The position numbers and the translations under genes were made by a program. 64,000 bases of DNA from Anoplopoma fimbria (taxonomy: Eukaryota > Chordata > Actinopteri > Perciformes > Anoplopomatidae). The stretch is from positions 2,725,877-2,789,876 of the forward strand of contig NC_072451.1 of NCBI RefSeq assembly GCF_027596085.1, in the 5' to 3' direction. Positions 25,340-35,610 of this stretch are shown here, in pieces. The notes under the pieces were generated by a model that saw only the letters and a list, made by a program, of their open reading frames with translations, was not told the DNA's origin and ran no database searches. The first letter of the stretch is position 1. Each line of letters starts with the position of its first letter.

Positions 25340-27305
25340 GGCCACTCAGGGACGAGTAAAACAGCGGCAGCAGGATGATTTGCATTCAACTGAAATGTAG
25401 TGTTTGTGGATGAAGACGGCGTTGGCGCTCTGGGGAATCCGGTTCAGCTACTGTTCGGTAAAGAAAACACAACTTTCACTTTGTTATTCTTCCTTCTGTG
25501 GAACATTTTTACATCCTCTTCTGAGTGCTGAGTGAGTTTTATGACCCTGTGGGCCTTTGAAACCCTGTTAAAATAAAATAAAAAAGTTAGAAAATAACAA
25601 TAATTCTGTCTTCCTCCTGAAATAAAAACTTCAGTGGCCCAGAGGAGGTTTTTCACTCGTCCACAGCTGTATGTCTGGATGATCATCAGACTGATGTCGC
25701 CTCGCTGGATGTAAAAACGCTGCTCACCTCAGTCTGTTTTTGTTTTTTAAAACAACAATAACGTGACAGTTTCAGCGGATACATTTCTCCGGTGGGAGTC
25801 GAGCGAGGACAGTGGACTGCAGACGTCTGGAGTCCCGAATCAACGCCGACAAAAGAGACCAGATATGAATTTACGAGCCGTGCTGCGTGAACAGAAGCTC
25901 TGTGCAGCTAAAGTAGAACAAGCCTCTCTCCATCCCCACAGGTCGTAATCTCCCAGGGAGGAGGGGGGGAAATAACATCTCTATGGCAACAGCCGGTGTA
26001 AAGGTGAGGCGGTGCAGGAGAAGAAGACACTGCGACCACAACATGTATTTTTCTCCGCCTGCAGTAGATTGATCTTTACAAACAACAGCAGGGAGGTATT
26101 GGTTTGTCTACCTGTGGCATTGTAATAGTGGTAAATTGAATACATTTTTGGATTTCAACATCAACTATAAACAGAAATCTTCTTCCAGAGTGATCTGAGC
26201 TAAAATATGTACAATTTCTGATGAGAAATAAAATATAAAATGAGGGAAAAGTCAATGTGAAAATCACTTTTATTGTCATAAAATATTCTAAACTCAATTT
26301 GAACTTAGCTTTCAAGCCATGTTCACGCTCACTTTTAACATTGGATGGAAAGGTGACTGGGAGCTTTAAGGGTTGATGGGAAATGTGGTCTCACTTTGCC
26401 ACAAAGGTAGAACGAATAGTGGGAGATAAAAGAGATCAATAATTCCCACCATGATGTCATGTGATAATACCAATGTGCAGTGTTGAAGTGTGTTTTTAAA
26501 GCCAAACTAGTCATTTTAAGGGAAGATAAACTAAGTTTATTCTAAGAAGAATACCAGCATTGACTGGACAATTTAGTTTATTCTTAAAGCATGTATTAAA
26601 TAAACATACTGGATGCTATTTTAGTAGTTTTTTTCCATCACTACCTTCAGTTATAACATTGTGCTCAACAGTTCTGGAAACTAAAAAGAAGTCTGACTGA
26701 ACCGATCACACAGATTGTAAAATGGTTTATCCAGAATATCTAAACCTCTTTGTTTGGAGGTCAAAAGAAAAGTGAGCAAACCTGGAATTTAAAAAATAAA
26801 AATAAAGAAAAGGTTTTCTTCCAGGCGACATTAAACTTTTTTAAAATAAAAAAAGTTTGTTTGTTTTTACAGTGTACAAAACTACTGACAGAGCTGCATG
26901 TAAATGTGATGGATGTTTACAACAGACAGGTTGGGTAATGTTCTTTTTTTATCTCCTTTTTTTCCTCTTAGAAATAACATTTGGTAACCAGAAAGTTTGT
27001 TTCCAACCTGTCTCATCATCTTTCTTTATTAACTTAATATTTGATTTGATATTGCACCTGAGTGATAGTTAATATTTTACTTTATATGTTCTACTTTGTA
27101 CTGAAGCTGCTGCATGTCAGTTTCATATCTTATCTTGGCACATTGATGAAAATGAAACCGCGCTGTAATAAACGTTAATGTTCGTTTAATCAGATTTACC
27201 GGACGAATTACAACTTGGTTTCTTTATAAAACCTGGACTCAGTTTTATATTTACACCTCTGAGCCACAGGAAGTCATCGAGCATTCATTCACAGTGTCAC
27301 TGATA

Positions 27306-27307
<2 letters not shown>

Positions 27308-27375
<68 letters not shown>
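27308..27375. repeat. (TG)n microsatellite
   Basis: About 34 units. Confidence 0.98.
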
Positions 27376-27379
<4 letters not shown>

Positions 27380-28432
27380 AAGTAATATATATATAATCGT
27401 TCACATGCGCCGATCCAAAAAGGTCCAAAGGTCGGGCCCCACTTTCAATTGCCTGGCAACCAACTGAAGCCTTTGACATAGTGGCATCCCTTGTTGCCGT
27501 GGCGCCCACCTGTCTCAACAATCAGGACGACACCTGTACTTTTAACTGACTTTGATTAAGAAGTTATTTACATTTAATTAAGTGGATAAAATTGAACTTT
27601 TTCTTGCAGTCGAATTTTGTGAACTTTAAGCTTCAGTTATGCAGACGATATGAATCTTTCATGTCACGATTATCCTAAAATACTTGACGATATTATTCCG
27701 ATCATCATCATCAAAATATGCTTAAAAATAAAAAATAAATGGAACTAAAATAGACTGGAATCCTTTCAACATTACATTTTGTTAATAAGAAAATAGTTTT
27801 ATGGCTACATTAAGGATAAATAAATAAAATAGCAACTATGAAAGTGTCTATTCTTTCTTAATTTCTATAGTTTTTAAACCAGAATCTATTTTCTTTTTAC
27901 TTATCGACCATAATAGTGAGCTAGACCACTTTTTCAACTCACACACGATGATATTAAAGATTAGCACGATAATGGCAATTCACCACCATCAACTTATTGT
28001 GAGTGTGTTTTTAAAGCAATCAACTATAAATTCCTATATAGTCAAATCTTAATCTTAAAAGTTATATATATGGAAACAAATGTGTTAATAATTAATGAGG
28101 TATGGCGTTATTGGCATGACTACTTCTGGACTGTGTGTCCATCAAATGATTGGATGAATGTCAGTTATTTATACGTGGTTTTTTGCATGAAATACAACCA
28201 CTGGTGGCAGACACCACAAAAGAAGAAGCGTATTATTCTTCACTTTTCTGATGCAAGTTTCTGTTGGTAATTAATGTAAAACTTGAAATGAAAGCAGAAA
28301 CCAAACACATAAAGCTTGTAAGTGATTCAGTGAAAATGTCACCGTCTGAATACATTAAGCTGTGAAGCAGAAGGCTTAGAGAGTTTGGCCTTTTTATGAG
28401 CAGCAAGAAAAAACCCTCAGTTCAGTCTGTTG

Positions 28433-28474
28433 GAGAAGAAGAAGAAGAAGAAGAAGAAGAAGAAGAAGAAGAAG

Positions 28475-28504
<30 letters not shown>
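28433..28504. repeat. (GAA)n microsatellite
   Basis: About 23 units, uninterrupted. Confidence 0.97.
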
Positions 28505-28505
<1 letters not shown>

Positions 28506-29499
28506 CTTTGTTGGCGTTTCGGTCGCGAATTAATGAAAAGGTTGTTTGTAGAGAATCACAAAGAAAGAGTCTTTTATCTGAAACAAGTAAAAGCATTTAA
28601 AACATTTATGTGTTTCTGTTTTATGAGTGAACAATAAAAGACAAGAGAAGAGGAAATTACAAGTTTATAGTCAACACGTAAATGGGAAAAATTCATCTGC
28701 AACTATTTTGATAATGGATATATTTCACTAACACTTGTTCCTGCACTTACATTGTAGTAATGTGTTGCTTTCTTTCAGAGTTTAAACATTTTTTAAGTTT
28801 CGGACATTTGGTCGGACAAAACAAGACATTGTGATCTGTATTTTTTCACACTTTAAATATGAATCAATGAATCGAGAATATGATATTTACCAGCTGCAGC
28901 ATTAAAGTGATGAAGACATTAATGCATCATTGATAATAATCCAGTATTATAATACATATTAATCTGAAATGATGAGTACTTTTGTACTTAAAAGTTTTGA
29001 ATGCAGGACATTTACTTCTTCGCTACTTGTAAGTCGATCTAAAATAGATTGTTTTACTGTTTTATCTGCTATTTTCTGTCCATAGACAAAACAATTAATC
29101 AATAATGTATCGGTAATGAAATAAATAACATGTGACAGTTAAACTCCCGCAGAGCCTTTAAGAAATGGAGCTCAAACTAAAGCCTGTCTTGAGCTAAATG
29201 AACCACTGGAGTCCTGTATTTCAAACAGGCTGTAATTATCTGAGTTTTTCTGCTTCGTCATGAACATAAAGATCTTTCGGGAAGATTGAGAGAAAAGTGA
29301 GAGCTGTAAAATAACAGAGGAATTTTATGGAGACCAGATGTGACTGAAGGAAGGAGTTATAAAAGAGGTTTTCTCTTTGCACTAGATTTCCCTTTATGAC
29401 AGGATGAAACAATAACATTTATAATAAACTCCGTGTTGTGTTCAAGTCCACTGTTTTTATGATGCTGAACACAGTTTTGGATCGTGCGTCTTTCAGAGT

Positions 29500-30068
29500 C
29501 CAAGAAGACACGAGACCATGACCATTCTGAATACCAAGACCATTCTGAGTCCAACAAGACACAAGACCAAGACAATACCTAGTCCAACAAGACACAAGAC
29601 CAAGACAATACCTAGTCCAATAAGAAACAAGACCAAGACAATTCCGGTTCAACGAGAAGCGATTACAAATCCACCAAGAAGCAAGACCAAGTTGATTCCA
29701 AGTCCAAGAACATGCAAAAACAAGACGATGCAGAGTCCAAGAAGACACAAGACACAAAGACCAAAACGAGTCCAACAAGTCAGGGTACCAAAACCAATTC
29801 TGAGTCCAACAAGACACAAGACCAAGTCGATTCAGAGTCCAATAAGACCGGGGACTAAGACCATTCCGAGTCTAACAAGACACAAGACCAAGATCATACA
29901 GAGTCTAAGAAGACACAAGACAAGTTCGAGTCCAACAAAACACAAGTCCAAGACAATTCAGAGTGCGAGAAGACAGAAGACCAAGAAAATTCAGAGTTCA
30001 AAAAGACAGGGGACCAAGACAATTCCAAGTTCAGTAAGACACAAGACCAAGTCGATTCCGAGTAGAGT
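29500..30068 (+). repeat. degenerate ~33-bp minisatellite
   Basis: Around 17 diverged units built from agtccaacaagacacaagac plus caagacaatt. The common 33-nt period keeps a 184-codon plus-strand frame open (repeat TKTIPSPTRHK), and a minus-strand frame of 132 codons as well. No homologous protein is recognised; treated as non-coding. Confidence 0.85.
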
Positions 30069-30264
30069 CTAGAGGACAGAATTATTAGATCTTCTCAGGA
30101 AAGACTCAAATAACTGCATTCATTATAAACACCAACAAATCATGCAAAACAGGGACCGTCTGTAGGCATCATCTCAACTTTTAAAGGGTCTTAATCTCTG
30201 CTACAAGACGATGACTCAACAGTTAAAGATTCAGAGAAGAAGAAAAAGCTTTAATGAGAGCGTC

Positions 30265-30560
30265 GGCGTGTTTCATCCCCTCACAGCATCACTTATCTGA
30301 TGAACAAACAGACTCCTGCTAATGCAACTTAGCTTAATTACAATGATGAGAACGATGCATTTACTTTATACAGTCGGGCTGCCAGGAAAATGTTGCGTAA
30401 ATGCTCCTTTAATTTCCAGGAAGCTCCGTTAATGAAAAATCTATCTGTCTGCAAGTGACTCCTTCTTAATCAAAAAGCCTGAAAGCAAAAAGTTTTCGAA
30501 AAAGAGAAAACAGCTCACATCCTTTATCGATTAAAACAAGATCACCTTATCAATCAGGAC
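30265..30560. other. candidate conserved non-coding element
   Basis: Unique, TAAT-rich block (cttaattacaatgatgag, ctttaatttccagg, cttcttaatcaaaa) without simple repeats, lying after the minisatellite. Candidate enhancer based on homeodomain-core density only. Confidence 0.25.
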
Positions 30561-30913
30561 ACTTCAGAGATTAATTAATTAATGATTATAGTATAAAATG
30601 GATCAATAGTGATGAAGAAATAAACTCTTTCTAATTAATTTAACTCATTAAGACTGAATTTAACTGTTTTGCTTTCATGTAGCTATTATTGAATCCAAAT
30701 GTGTGCAGGAATCTACATTTTCAGACAAGAAATGATGCATTTAAATATTACATTTTCCACAAATTATCTAATTAAGACCTCAGAAGCCCCGCCCCCACTC
30801 TGTTTGATTGACAGGTAGTCTGTCAAAAGGACACTCGAGTCAGTAGAAAAGTAGGAAATAAATTTACAACTAAAATACAGCAGATACAACTACGCACAGA
30901 CACTGCAGGGATA

Positions 30914-31021
<108 letters not shown>

Positions 31022-31137
31022 CTGCAGTGTGTTGAGGTGGACAGCTTGTTATCTGGGCTGAACTGCAGAGTTTAATATTCAGCCGGCAGCCAGATTAGTT
31101 CAGGACAACCTGTCAGTCTGCAGCTGCAGTGAAGCAG

Positions 31138-31242
<105 letters not shown>

Positions 31243-32048
31243 TCTGTCTCTGGGGTTTTGCGGTTACGGTTTAGAATAAGGTTTGGTTAACTGGCATGTA
31301 AATGCTTTTTAAATCAATAAATGTTGTATTTATCAGGTTGTTGTGACTGTTATATTTTTGGGATTCTCTTAATATCTGGGGACAAAAAGTTAGCCAATTA
31401 TTTTAAAGGTTAACACAGAAGAAAGTACAGAAGCCTGGATGAGTCAATCCACAAAACAAATGTGAAACTGCAGGATTTCTTGAGAGTTAAAGGACATAAG
31501 ACAGTGGAGAAGTGACGAGAGTAGACAGGAATCGAGATAGACCTTCTCATTCCTCGTCCACCAGTTCCTCCACAAAGAACCAGTTTAAATCTTGTGTTCA
31601 TCAGAGATGTGCTCAGCATGACATTTTTTTTTAATAAAAACAACTTATTGACGAAAGAAATGTTAGTCGACTAAATCCAAACGTTCTAATCTAACAAACA
31701 TCTGGAATCTGCAGATATGCCTAGGAGCTAGGAAACTAGCATGGTTGCTAACTCCAGCATGTTTACATCTTGTATTTTATGCTCTGTCCCTTTCAAATAA
31801 ATAAACAAATACATAAATAAAATGGTCCCATATGTTTAATTATAAATGTATGCACAGTTCTTATACGGACGCATTTGAGAAGTTTGTCTTATTTTGTAAA
31901 AAGCAGGTTTAGAAGATGTTTAAAGTATCATTTTTAGTATCAGTACTGAAATATTACACAAAACATTCTCCTGCAGCAAACATTGTATATATCGCAATCA
32001 GCACAAGGCAGGAAAGTCCAATCTACAAGCCCATAAAAGCATCAAATA

Positions 32049-32222
32049 TCCCAGAATGCAACGCAGCAAGAAGGCGCCACTCTCATTTTTTTTTTTATCT
32101 TTATCTCAAGCAGAGTCACTCTTCACCTACATGTGCAACCAACAGCTGGATGCCGCAAAGGACACTCTCAAGCTCACACATGTGCCATGAGGGTTTGTCC
32201 AGGGGCATTCTGGGAAATGTAG
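32049..32222. repeat. segment bounded by opposed CCCAGAATGC motifs
   Basis: TCCCAGAATGC at 32049-32059 (plus) and the ZNF143-like CTACATTTCCCAGAATGC on the minus strand at 32205-32222 face each other about 150 bp apart. Could be a small palindromic element or two factor sites. Confidence 0.4.
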
Positions 32223-32279
32223 GAACTACTTAACATGAGGAGAAACAGATTGAAAGAAATCCAAAAGGAACCAGGAAAA

Positions 32280-32420
32280 CGTGGAGCTTTGTGGTTTGAA
32301 TCTGCAACCAGCACATGACCCTCCTTCATTGCTACCAATGAGGTGCCGTTGAGCAAGGCAGTGCCCCCCCCAGGCTGCTTTAGTGGAGCTGCTACGTGGC
32401 TAAGAGGTATCTCATTTATT
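32280..32420 (+). mobile_element. tRNA-derived SINE (partial)
   Basis: Tggtttgaatctgcaaccag (box-B-like) followed by tgccgttgagcaaggcagtg and a C run, the layout of a common percomorph tRNA-SINE. A further tail-like fragment (atgccttgcccaagggctcc) is at 32580-32620. Confidence 0.5.
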
Positions 32421-33026
32421 CTGTTTTCCCTTATATATGTTAAAAAAAAGTGATATTTCTGTTTTTAACATCCCTCCTCTCTGCAGGAATACAATTTAAA
32501 AACCCGACAACCTCGAAGGAGCTGTGAGGTTTTGATGTTTGCCGCCTCCACAGAGAAGCGAGCTAGAGGAGGGGGAGTTTAATGCCTTGCCCAAGGGCTC
32601 CTCAACAGCCCACGTGGCCCCTTTGAGAAGCTGTAGGGACACCTGACTGCTTCATGAAGTCGTTTTTCCTGCCACCGTGTACCCCCTCCCCCCTGCGGCG
32701 AGGGGGCTCTGGAGGAGGAAGGGATGATGCGTGGAAATCCAGAAATTAGGTCAAAGTCTGCAGGATAGGTGGGTGGGTGAGGGGTGCATTTACAGCATCA
32801 GCTAAGGATGTAAATAATGCAACCGGGGCATCCGACCCCCCCCCGACGCACTTGTTTACATTGGCGGTTTATATGTTTTTTCAAAAAGAAGGAAGGAAAA
32901 AAGGAATGTGTGTCACCTTTTTTTTCCTCCCCCCTTCTCTCCTCTCAGCTCAGACGCAGATTCCTCTGAAAGCTGCAGTGGAAACATTAAAATGCAATGT
33001 GTGCATTTGCAGTCAGCTGTTAAAAT

Positions 33027-33029
<3 letters not shown>

Positions 33030-33076
<47 letters not shown>

Positions 33077-33089
33077 TCTTTCTTTCTCC
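33030..33089. repeat. (TC)n microsatellite
   Basis: About 21 TC units with a degenerate pyrimidine end. Confidence 0.97.
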
Positions 33090-33233
33090 ATACATGGCTG
33101 AGCGCCGCCGAAAACCCACCAGACTTCCATGAGGAACACGGGGATAAAAAAAAAAAAAAACGCAGCTGAAATATGACACTATGATACTCTCCAGGCTGAG
33201 AGTGCAGTCTGCAGCAATGTGACATATCAATCT

Positions 33234-33287
33234 GAGGAGGAGGAGGAAGAGGAAGAGGAGGGGGAGGAGGAGGAGGAGGAGGGGGGG
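33234..33287. repeat. (GGA)n/GAAG purine microsatellite
   Basis: GGA units with GGAA interruptions and a G7 end. Confidence 0.95.
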
Positions 33288-33460
33288 CTAATGAGAAAAT
33301 CAATACCCAGCCTGCATCTCAACGTCTTTGGCAAAAAGGAGCCAATATCTATGCTCTGGTGTTATGGAAAGAATCTGGAGTATAATAGAAATCATTCATC
33401 CACCGGCTGCAGTGTGTCATGTGAAATCTGTGTCTGGTAACAGCTGCTCTGCTCATGTGC

Positions 33461-33500
33461 ACATACATACATACATACATACATATATAAATATATATAA
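33461..33500. repeat. (ACAT)n and TA-rich microsatellite
   Basis: About six ACAT/ATAC units followed by ATATAAATATATATA. Confidence 0.9.
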
Positions 33501-33679
33501 TCTAAGCAGCATGCAGGGCTCTGCTGAACAGGGACTTTCCAATATCACAAGAAGAAATACCTCAACGACAACTTCTTATTGACAAACCAGAACAATAAAT
33601 CTCTCACAGCGTTCCTGTGATATTTCCCCACTGGGAGCTTAAAGAAATCCCCTCTGGTGCTCAGAGGAGACTTTAAAGT

Positions 33680-34946
33680 AGCACTTTAAATGTGTTTATC
33701 TGCTGTGATGGAGAGATTATAATGAACTAATCAACAAAACATACTTTTATAATAATAACTGTGATGTTTTATATCATTGTAAACTGCAAAAAAAAGCAAT
33801 TTGGGCACTTGTAATGGGCATTATTTACTATTTTTCATTACTTTGTTCATTGGGAAATATTGTCACATATGAATGTATCTATTATTATTTTAGGGTTAAT
33901 ATAGTACTTCTATGATATCTCTTTAATATTCCTATGACACCTGGTGCTAAGTAGTGTGTGTTTTCTGTTGTTTTCTGATATTTTAACCTCCATTTAGACA
34001 GTTTTTAAAGGTGTTTATCTGCTGTGATTAGTCTAATATCTATTGTGCTGTTTCTTATCATTGTAAACTGAATTATTTGGGGTTGTAATTTGCAAGAAAA
34101 CACAATCTGCAGACTTGTCATGGCCATTATTTACCATTTTTTATCACTTTTGTACATTAAAGATCAATGTATTTATTGGGAAAGATAGTCAATCAATAAT
34201 TAAGCACAATGTTTGGTGCATTTTAATTATTTTAGGGTAAATATAGTGCTTTATTGTAATGTATCTTATATGATACCTGTGGCTTTTGCAATATTTCTTT
34301 GTACTTTTTAAAAATATTTTTAATCTACATTTAGACAGTTTTTAAAGGTTTGTATCTGCTGTGATTGAGAGATTAGTCTAATATCTATTGTGCTGTTTCT
34401 TATCATTGTAAACTGAATAATTTGGGTTTGCAAAATGCAAAAAAACACAATCTGCATTTATTGGGAAAGATAATCAATCAATAATTCAGCACAATGTTTG
34501 GTGCATTTTACTTATTTAAGGTAAATATAGTGCTTTATTGTAATTTATCTAATATGAAGATACCTGTGGCTTTTGCAATATTTCTTTGTACTTTTTTAAA
34601 ATATTTTTAATCTACATTTAGACAGTTTTTAAAGGTTTTTATCTGCTGTGATTGAGAGATTAGTCCACTCATCAACATCATTGTAAACTGAATAATTTGG
34701 GTTTGCAAAATGCAAAAAAACACAATCTGTCATGGCCATATTTACCATTTTTTATCACTTTTGTACATTGAGGATCAATGCATTTATTGGGAAAGATAGT
34801 CAATCAATAATTCAGCACAATGTTTGGTGCATTTTACTTATTTAAGGTAAATATAGTGCTTTATTGTAATTTATCTAATATGAAGATACCTGCAATATTT
34901 CTTTGTACTTTTTAAAAATATTTTTAATCTACATTTAGACAGTTTT
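33680..34946. repeat. satellite-like array of four ~290-340-bp units
   Basis: Four head-to-tail diverged copies, each ending in acatttagacagttttt (ends near 34010, 34347, 34634 and 34945; spacings about 337, 287 and 311). Shared internal words include atcattgtaaactgaat, tttattgggaaagatagtc and agtgctttattgtaat. The last three copies are close to each other and the first is more diverged. It lies in dip2c intron 1, 350 bp downstream of exon 1. Confidence 0.9.
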
Positions 34947-35214
34947 GATGCATATCACAGGAGAACTAGTCATGCAGAGTCTGCCTCCACTTCACCTCCA
35001 CTTCACTTCTCTTCACCTCCACACCCCCAGAAACAGTCCCTGTGGCCGCATGTGTGTTCAATAAAAGATGCAAAAAAACAAAAAAAATAAAAAAAATAAA
35101 ACTTGAACTTGTGGCATCTGGAGCTCAACACACTTCTTCTTGCATCCACATCAAACTCTGAACCAGAAAAACACCCAAAACTCTCCTCCACCACCTCCAC
35201 CACCTCCACCTCCA

Positions 35215-35560
35215 CCTCCACCAGGCCGGGCAGCAGCAGAGGTTTACCCGGGCAGAGGAGCCTGACGCTCGGCGGTGAGACTGAAGAACTCACCCTCAGA
35301 GAGCTCCAGCTCCAGCTCTGCCAGTCTGGCCCGCACCTCCGCAGTGAGAGGGTCCCGGTCTGCCATTCCTCCCCGACAACCAGACCGAAATCTCCGGGGT
35401 TTGTGTTCTCCTCCCCCTCTCCTCTCTCCTCTCTCCAGAAGTCTTCTTCTCCTTGAAAACACCCCAAAATATCCAAAGTCTGCCCGGCTGAGGAGTCTCT
35501 CCGTGCGGCTCTGTGCGCTGCAAGAACCGAGAAGAACCGAGAAGAACCGTGAAGCTGCCC
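35215..35560 (-). promoter_or_regulatory. CpG-rich dip2c promoter/5' UTR block
   Basis: A local cluster of CpG dinucleotides and higher GC spanning exon 1 and about 200 nt upstream, in strong contrast with AT-rich flanks. No TATA box is evident, as usual for CpG-island promoters. It includes a CCA/CCT-rich stretch at 35186-35223 and three direct gaagaacc repeats at 35522-35550. The transcription start cannot be placed from sequence alone. Confidence 0.55.
35294..35366 (-). CDS. dip2c: dip2c exon 1 coding part
   Basis: The start ATG at 35364-35366 (context ggggaggaATGGC, purine at -3 and G at +4) is followed by MADRDPLTAEVRARLAELEL and ELSE plus the first base of a Gly codon; the donor G|gtgagt lies at 35293-35288. 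The sequence is the family-typical N-terminus of disco-interacting protein 2 and the beginning of the DMAP1-binding domain. EVRARLAELELELSEG fits DIP2C better than DIP2A (EVRESLAEL) or DIP2B (EVRAQLAEL). DIP2 proteins are large (about 1,550 residues) with two adenylate-forming (AMP-binding) domains; DIP2C is linked to neural development. Everything past residue 24 lies beyond the left edge. An in-frame upstream ATG at 35594 would lengthen the protein only if transcription starts above it. The larp4b gene upstream on the same strand supports the call through conserved synteny. Confidence 0.85.
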
Positions 35561-35610
35561 AACAGGGTGGAGCTCTGCTGCTGGTGTTCAACACAATAAG
35601 AGCAGGGACT

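Noticed and set aside
32777..33303. Frames over the (TC)n and (GGA)n runs
   Set aside because: Low-complexity translations (Ser-Leu, Arg-Glu, poly-Glu, poly-Pro) with no conserved flanks.
35003..35476. 157-codon minus-strand frame and plus-strand frames over dip2c exon 1
   Set aside because: Other-frame shadows in the CpG-rich block; only the MADRDPLTAEVRARLAEL frame matches a known family.
35522..35550. Three gaagaacc repeats as a heat-shock element
   Set aside because: GAA words are all in direct orientation at 10-nt spacing, without the alternating GAA/TTC inversion required.
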